This document shows, piece after piece, positions 59,326 to 64,000 of a stretch of 64,000 nucleotides of DNA. Made by a program: the position numbers and the translations under genes. Source of the DNA: Phenylobacterium sp. (GTDB taxonomy: Bacteria > Pseudomonadota > Alphaproteobacteria > Caulobacterales > Caulobacteraceae); contig NZ_JAUYQL010000135.1 of the NCBI RefSeq assembly GCF_030697305.1, positions 29,408-93,407 of the forward strand, written 5' to 3'. Every line of letters starts with the position of its first letter. Positions within the stretch are counted from its first letter, which is position 1. The notes under the pieces are model-generated. The model saw only the letters and a list, made by a program, of their open reading frames with translations, searched no databases and had not been told where the DNA came from.

Positions 59326-60126
59326 TCAGATGTGGCGGAACCGCGCGCCCTGCCAGGCCATCAGCGCCAGCATCCATTCCTCCGGCGCCAACCTGGCGAG
59401 CGCCGCGATCGCCTTGTTGGGCGCGCCTGGCACGCAGATCGGCCGGTTCGCCTCCGCCGCCTCGTAGCCGGCCGCGGCCACCGCCTCGGCGCCCAGCCAC
59501 ATCCAGTCGGGCACGGACTTCCCGACCAGGGCGCGCGAGCCGGTGACGTCGTGGAACTCAGAATAGGTGAAGCCGGGGCACAGGGCGCTGACGTGTACGC
59601 CGCTGTTCAGGGTCTCCAGGTGCAGGCTCTGCGAGAAGCGGATCAGGAAGCTCTTGGACGCGCCATAGAGCGTGGATCCAGCCGAGCCCGGGACCAGGCC
59701 AGCGAGCGACGCGACGTTGACGATCCGGCCGAAGCCGCGATCGGCCATGCCGTCCAGCACCTTGCGCGCCAGTTCACAGGGGGCGGTGACCATCACCTGC
59801 AGGAAGTCGGCCTGGGTTTCCCAGGGCACGTCAGCGTAGACGCCCGGCACGCCATAGCCGGCGTTGTTGACCAGCACGTCGATGACGCGACCATGTGCGG
59901 TCAGGTGGGCCAGCAGCGCGGCCGGGGCCTGGGCGTCCGCGAGGTCGGCGGCGAAGGTCAGGGTCTCGACCCCGTAGCGCTGGCCGATCTCCGCGGCGAC
60001 GGCGTCCAGGCGGTCCTGCCGGCGGGCGGTCAGGGCCACGTCATAGCCGTGGCTGGCGTAGATCCGCGCGAACGCCGCGCCGATCCCGGCCGACGCGCCG
60101 GTCACCAACGCCAGTCTGCGATCCAT
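59326..60126 (-). CDS. Short-chain dehydrogenase/reductase
   Basis: NAD(P)-dependent oxidoreductase of the classical SDR fold, 266 residues. The cofactor motif is LALVTGASAGIGAAFARIYASHGYDVALTARR, followed by LVNNAGYG and the catalytic serine-tyrosine-lysine region IVNVASLAGLVPGSAGSTLYGASKSFLIRFSQSL. The last 50 residues with AEEWMLALMAWQGARF-like sequence (APEEWMLALMAWQGARFRHI) suggest a membrane-facing end. ATG 60126 (MDRRLALVTG) is the family start. Substrate unknown. It is divergent from kup. Confidence 0.92.
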   Translation of the reverse strand: MDRRLALVTGASAGIGAAFARIYASHGYDVALTARRQDRLDAVAAEIGQRYGVETLTFAADLADAQAPAALLAHLTAHGRVIDVLVNNAGYGVPGVYADVPWETQADFLQVMVTAPCELARKVLDGMADRGFGRIVNVASLAGLVPGSAGSTLYGASKSFLIRFSQSLHLETLNSGVHVSALCPGFTYSEFHDVTGSRALVGKSVPDWMWLGAEAVAAAGYEAAEANRPICVPGAPNKAIAALARLAPEEWMLALMAWQGARFRHI

Positions 60127-60342
60127 CCAGGCCCCCTCGCCGTCGGTCGCAGGGTGGCGAAAGCCGCGCCACGGTTCAACCCGCCCAAGCTCAACCAAGC
60201 AGCAGCGACGTTAACCTGATACGTTCAGCATGGCCTTGCGGCGTGGCGGCGGATTGAACCGCCGTCGGATTGGGTGTATCGCGCCCGCCGCGTGACGGCA
60301 TGGCGCCGCCTAGGGGACCGGTGGGGTTTCCGGAGACTACGG

Positions 60343-62259
60343 ATGGCAGACCCGGCCGGCGTCGCCCTCGATTCGAGCGAGGGCGCTCCTCACGCCCACA
60401 AGGAAAAGTTCTGGGCGTTGGCGCTGGGCTCCGTGGGCGTCGTCTTTGGCGACATCGGCACTAGCCCGCTCTACGCCATGCGCGAAGCGCTGCATCACGC
60501 CCGCGCCGGCGGCACAGAGGCCCTTGAGGTGCTGGGCGTCGTGTCCCTTGTGACCTGGGCGCTGATCCTCATCGTGACCATCAAGTACGTGGTCTTCCTG
60601 ATGCGCGCCGACAACAAGGGCGAAGGCGGCACGCTCGCGCTGACCGCGCTGGCCCAGCGCGCGCTGGGACGACGCTCCGGCGTGGTCTTCGTCCTCGGCA
60701 TGCTCGGCGCGGCGCTGTTCTACGGCGACGGGGTGATCACGCCCGCGATCTCCGTGCTCGGCGCCATCGAAGGCCTGAAGGAGGCGCCGCATGTGGGCGC
60801 GGCCCTGAAGCCGATGGTGCTGCCGATCTCGGCGGGCATCCTGATCGTGCTGTTCATGGTGCAGTCGCGCGGCACGGCCAGCATGGCGCGGTTCTTCGGG
60901 CCGATCACCGCGGTGTGGTTCCTGACGCTGGCGGCCCTGGGCCTGGTGCACATCAGCGACGACCCGTCGATCTTCCGCGCGCTGTCGCCGCACTACGGCG
61001 TGATGTTCCTCTTCGAGAACGGGCTGCTGGGATTCATCATCCTGGGCAGCGTGTTCCTGGCGGTCACCGGGGCCGAGGCGCTCTACGCCGACATGGGCCA
61101 CTTCGGCAAAGCCCCGATCCGCGCGGCCTGGCTGGTGCTGGTGCTGCCCTGCCTGCTGCTCAACTACTTCGGTCAGGGCGCGCTGGTGCTGTCGGACCCA
61201 TCGGCCGCGGCCAACCCGTTCTTCCACATGATCCCGGACTTCGCCTACTGGCCGGTGCTGGTGCTGGCCACCTGTGCGGCGGTGATCGCCAGCCAGGCGG
61301 TGATCACCGGGGCCTTCTCCATGACCCAGCAGGCGGTGCAGCTGGGCCTGTTCCCGCGCATCGACATCCGCCGCACCAGCGAGACCCAGGCCGGCCAGAT
61401 CTACGTGCCGCAGGTGAACACCTTCCTGCTGATCGGGGTGCTGATCTTGCTGGTGATGTTCCGCAGCTCGTCGAACCTGGCGGCCGCCTACGGAATCGCG
61501 GTCACCGGCTCGATGTTCATCGACACCCTGCTGTTCTACGTCATCGTCAAGCATATGTGGAAGCGGCCGACCTGGCAGGCGGCGCTGGCCTCCTCGGCGT
61601 TCGGCGTGCTGGACATCGCCTTCCTTGGCTCCAACCTGCTGAAGATCCCGCAAGGCGCCTGGCTGCCGCTGGTGCTGGGCGCCGGCCTGGTGGTGATGAT
61701 GTGGACCTGGACGCGCGGCGCTCAGATCCTCAGCGATAAGACCCGCCGCGACAGCATCTCGCTGGCCGAACTGTCGGAGATCTTGCGCGCCCGCAGCCCG
61801 CACCGGGCGCCGGGCACGGCGATCTTCCTGACCTCCGACCCCGAGGTCGCCCCTGTCGCCCTGATGCACAACCTCAAGCACAACAAGGTGCTGCACGACC
61901 GCAATGTCATCCTCACCATCCGCACCGCGGAAACACCGCGGGTGAAGGATGAGGACCGCATCCTGATCGAGCCGATCAACGAGGATTTCACCAAGGTGAC
62001 CGTGGCGTTCGGCTTCATGGAAAGCCCGAACATCCCGCGCGCGCTCGGCTTGTGCCGCAAGCAGGGCCTGAAGTTCGACATCATGGCCACCAGCTTCTTC
62101 CTGGGTCGCCGCTCGGTGGTGCCGTCGGCCCAGTCGGGCATGCCGCTGTGGCAGGACAAGATCTTCATCTTCCTGATGCGCAACGCCGCCAACCCGACGG
62201 ACTTCTACAAGATACCGCCCGGCCGCGTGGTCGAGCTGGGCACCCAGGTGACCGTCTAG
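60343..62259 (+). CDS. kup: KUP-family potassium transporter
   Basis: Proton-coupled K+ importer in the inner membrane. The family start ALGSVGVVFGDIGTSPLYAMREAL near residue 30 is diagnostic, followed by NKGEGGTLALTALAQRAL and FYGDGVITPAISVLGAIEGL. Twelve membrane helices cover residues 25-460, and the C-terminal cytosolic domain (SDPEVAPVALMHNLKHNKVLHDRNVILTIRTAETPRV) is typical. ATG 60343 follows GGAG at eight bases, giving 638 residues. A small hairpin (CGGCGG ATTGAA CCGCCG) lies about 80 bases upstream; I could not match it to a known riboswitch. Confidence 0.96.
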   Translation: MADPAGVALDSSEGAPHAHKEKFWALALGSVGVVFGDIGTSPLYAMREALHHARAGGTEALEVLGVVSLVTWALILIVTIKYVVFLMRADNKGEGGTLALTALAQRALGRRSGVVFVLGMLGAALFYGDGVITPAISVLGAIEGLKEAPHVGAALKPMVLPISAGILIVLFMVQSRGTASMARFFGPITAVWFLTLAALGLVHISDDPSIFRALSPHYGVMFLFENGLLGFIILGSVFLAVTGAEALYADMGHFGKAPIRAAWLVLVLPCLLLNYFGQGALVLSDPSAAANPFFHMIPDFAYWPVLVLATCAAVIASQAVITGAFSMTQQAVQLGLFPRIDIRRTSETQAGQIYVPQVNTFLLIGVLILLVMFRSSSNLAAAYGIAVTGSMFIDTLLFYVIVKHMWKRPTWQAALASSAFGVLDIAFLGSNLLKIPQGAWLPLVLGAGLVVMMWTWTRGAQILSDKTRRDSISLAELSEILRARSPHRAPGTAIFLTSDPEVAPVALMHNLKHNKVLHDRNVILTIRTAETPRVKDEDRILIEPINEDFTKVTVAFGFMESPNIPRALGLCRKQGLKFDIMATSFFLGRRSVVPSAQSGMPLWQDKIFIFLMRNAANPTDFYKIPPGRVVELGTQVTV

Positions 62260-62262
62260 CCG

Positions 62263-62616
62263 ATGCATGTCCTTTCGCTGGCGGCCGACGCCCTGTGGAT
62301 CATCGCCCTGTCGATCATGGCCAGCGCCAGCCGCGCGGCGTGGGAACGCGCGAAGCCGGACGCCCGCGTGCCGCCGCCGCTGATGCCGGGAATGCGCGTC
62401 AGCCGCACCGTCGCGCTCGCCGTGGGTCCCGGCGTCGGTCTGGTGCTGGGCGGCGTCCTGCTGTTCCTGCACCGAAGCACGGCGCCGGTCGGGCCGGAAT
62501 CGCTGGTGTGGTTCTGCTTGCGCGCCATCACCGCCGCGCTCTTCGCGCTCGGCTATCTGCGCTACCTGCAGGCCGCGCTCGAGACCATGCAGCGCGAGGA
62601 GCAGTTCAAGTCCTGA
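62263..62616 (+). CDS. Small hypothetical membrane protein
   Basis: A 117-residue protein three bases after kup, so probably co-transcribed with it. Three hydrophobic helices are visible: LAADALWIIALSIMASASRAAW, TVALAVGPGVGLVLGGVLLFLH and LVWFCLRAITAALFALGYLRYLQAAL. I recognise no family. Because it starts right behind the transporter stop, a role linked to potassium transport is possible but unsupported by sequence. Confidence 0.75.
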   Translation: MHVLSLAADALWIIALSIMASASRAAWERAKPDARVPPPLMPGMRVSRTVALAVGPGVGLVLGGVLLFLHRSTAPVGPESLVWFCLRAITAALFALGYLRYLQAALETMQREEQFKS

Positions 62617-62716
62617 GGTCGGTCATGCCGCTTTGGCCTTGAACCCCGCCCGCGTTCGCCCTTAAACGCCCGCGCGACCCGCTTCCTCCCCCTGCCCTCC
62701 CCAAGGACCCGCGCCC

Positions 62717-63952
62717 ATGGCCGCCGACACGTCGATCAAGAAGGTCGTCCTCGCCTATTCCGGCGGCCTGGACACCTCGATCATCCTGAAGTGGCTGCAG
62801 CATGAGTACGGCGCCGAGGTGATCACCTTCACTGCCGACCTCGGCCAGGGCGAGGAGCTGGCCCCGGCCCGCGAGAAGGCGCTGATGCTGGGCATCAAGC
62901 CCGAGAACATCTTCATCGAGGACCTGCGCGAGGAGTTCGTCCGCGACTACGTGTTCCCCATGTTCCGGGCCAACACCGTCTACGAGGGCCAGTACCTGCT
63001 GGGCACCTCGATCGCGCGGCCGCTGATCGCCAAGGGGCAGATCGACATCGCCCGCCGGATGGGCGCCGACGCCGTCTGTCATGGCGCCACCGGCAAGGGC
63101 AACGACCAGGTCCGTTTCGAGCTCGGCTACTACGCGCTGGAGCCCGACATCAAGGTGATCGCGCCCTGGCGCGAGTGGGACTTCAAGAGCCGCGAGGCGC
63201 TGATCGAGTTCGCAGAGAAGAATCAGATCCCGATCTCCAAGGACAAGCGCGGCGAGGCCCCGTTCAGCGTCGACGCCAACCTGCTGCACTCCTCGTCGGA
63301 GGGTAAGGTGCTGGAGGACCCGGCCGTCGAGGCGCCGGAATTCGTCCACATGCGCACCATCGCGCCGGAGGACGCGCCCGATAAGCCGACGGTGTTCACC
63401 CTCGACTTCGAGAAGGGCGACCCCGTCGCCGTCGACGGCGTGCGGCTGTCGCCGGCCACTCTGCTGACCAAGCTGAACGAGCTCGGCCACGACAACGGCG
63501 TCGGCCGCCTGGACCTGGTGGAGAACCGCTTCGTCGGCATGAAGTCGCGCGGTGTCTACGAGACCCCCGGCGGGACCATCCTGCTGGCCGCCCACCGGGG
63601 CATCGAGTCGATCACGCTGGATCGCGGCTCGATGCACCTGAAGGACGAGCTGATGCCGAAGTACGCGACGCTGATCTACAACGGCTTCTGGTTCTCTCCC
63701 GAGCGCGAGATGCTGCAGGTCGCTATCGACCACTCCCAGGCCATGGTCACCGGCCAGGTGCGGGTGAAGCTCTACAAGGGCAACGTCAGCATCATCGGCC
63801 GAACCAGCCCCTACTCCCTCTACGACCAGGACCTAGTGACCTTCGAGGAAGGCGCCGTCGCCTACGACCACCGCGACGCCGCCGGCTTCATCAAGCTCAA
63901 CGCGCTGCGCCTACGCGTGAAGGCCCAGCGCGACAAACGCATCGCGAAGTAG
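62717..63952 (+). CDS. argG: Argininosuccinate synthase
   Basis: Joins citrulline and aspartate with ATP in arginine synthesis. The N-terminal P-loop is [38 protein letters not shown], then [39 protein letters not shown], and the substrate contacts near [27 protein letters not shown]. At 411 residues it is full length. A CAAGGAC run lies before ATG 62717. argE is elsewhere in the window, so arginine genes are dispersed. Confidence 0.97.
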   Translation: MAADTSIKKVVLAYSGGLDTSIILKWLQHEYGAEVITFTADLGQGEELAPAREKALMLGIKPENIFIEDLREEFVRDYVFPMFRANTVYEGQYLLGTSIARPLIAKGQIDIARRMGADAVCHGATGKGNDQVRFELGYYALEPDIKVIAPWREWDFKSREALIEFAEKNQIPISKDKRGEAPFSVDANLLHSSSEGKVLEDPAVEAPEFVHMRTIAPEDAPDKPTVFTLDFEKGDPVAVDGVRLSPATLLTKLNELGHDNGVGRLDLVENRFVGMKSRGVYETPGGTILLAAHRGIESITLDRGSMHLKDELMPKYATLIYNGFWFSPEREMLQVAIDHSQAMVTGQVRVKLYKGNVSIIGRTSPYSLYDQDLVTFEEGAVAYDHRDAAGFIKLNALRLRVKAQRDKRIAK

Positions 63953-63972
63953 GCGCGCCGGCCCCCTTCGAC

Positions 63973-64000
63973 CGCTCACCCCGGCGAATGCCGGGGCCCA
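63973..64000 (+). repeat. REP-like palindrome at the window edge, incomplete
   Basis: CGCTCACCCCGGCGAATGCCGGGGCCCA begins 21 bases after the argG stop and runs off the window. It shares the CGCTCA...CCCA frame and central hairpin of the other copies, though its core bases differ (CCCCGGC GAAT GCCGGGG). Confidence 0.7.

Noticed and set aside
59332-60219. 295-codon ORF antisense to the SDR gene
   Set aside because: It is a mirror of the SDR frame; the SDR has full cofactor and catalytic motifs.
60220-60342. A potassium or c-di-AMP riboswitch ahead of kup
   Set aside because: Only one short hairpin is present, with none of the conserved blocks of the ydaO class.

Overview
This is a GC-rich alphaproteobacterial chromosome segment. 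It most likely comes from the Caulobacteraceae; Phenylobacterium or Caulobacter is my inference. The DnaA protein strongly resembles what I remember of Caulobacter crescentus DnaA (the WADGHFNPV, GPYGFGKTHLLNA and [21 protein letters not shown] stretches). GANTC sites sit in front of dnaA, there is a 180-kDa type NAD-glutamate dehydrogenase, and alternative GTG/TTG starts are common. Most of the window is dense housekeeping DNA. No tRNA, rRNA, CRISPR array, prophage or complete insertion sequence was seen.

Layout. 1-8.7 kb: a partial GmhB-like heptose-bisphosphate phosphatase, a tandem dipeptide-type ABC ATPase, a nucleotidyltransferase, a FemAB/GNAT acyltransferase that may be HfsK-like, threonine ammonia-lyase overlapping an FKBP lipoprotein, acetylornithine deacetylase, a GT2 glycosyltransferase and RfbC. 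8.7-11.9 kb: a frameshifted GIY-YIG gene bracketed by a perfect 33-bp inverted repeat, then queG, a glutathione S-transferase and a CDF metal exporter. 12-19 kb: the replication block. rpsT and dnaA face right and gyrB-recF-dnaN face left, as if the classical dnaN-recF-gyrB block had been inverted. 19-28 kb: a BrnTA toxin-antitoxin module, hrcA-grpE, rph, an XRE/DUF2975 pair, and the run rdgB-hemW-rsmI-yraN-sirB1-like-gshB.

28-38 kb is more regulatory: an ArsR/DUF899 pair with its own dyads, comM (yifB), small secreted and membrane proteins, a LuxR-type regulator with a C-terminal membrane segment and an overlapping second ORF, an XRE regulator, a sensorless hybrid kinase, AmpG, a trypsin-like protease and a DUF350 protein. 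38-52 kb: rlmN, a quinone oxidoreductase, a YkvA-like protein, a large PAS hybrid kinase, a HerA-like ATPase, an AI-2E family transporter and the NAD-glutamate dehydrogenase. 52-64 kb: purH, a heparinase II/III-like protein, rpe, rsmB, a DUF1674 protein, an unusual Tyr/Asp-rich and Gly-rich secreted protein, pyrF, an SDR, kup, a small membrane protein and argG. The window ends in another copy of the REP-like palindrome.

How the genes work together. The clearest functional unit is replication control: DnaA, the beta clamp, RecF and GyrB, with a dnaA promoter carrying two GANTC sites and a leader of about 150 nt. Heat-shock control (hrcA-grpE), glutathione chemistry (gshB, GST), arginine synthesis (argE, argG) and nucleotide synthesis (purH, pyrF) are represented by scattered genes. 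The best candidates for undescribed biology are the GIY-YIG/inverted-repeat unit, the overlapping ORF pair at the LuxR regulator, the Tyr/Asp-Gly/Lys/His secreted protein, and the strong hairpin in the glutamate dehydrogenase leader. I had no search tools; family assignments rest on motifs read by eye.
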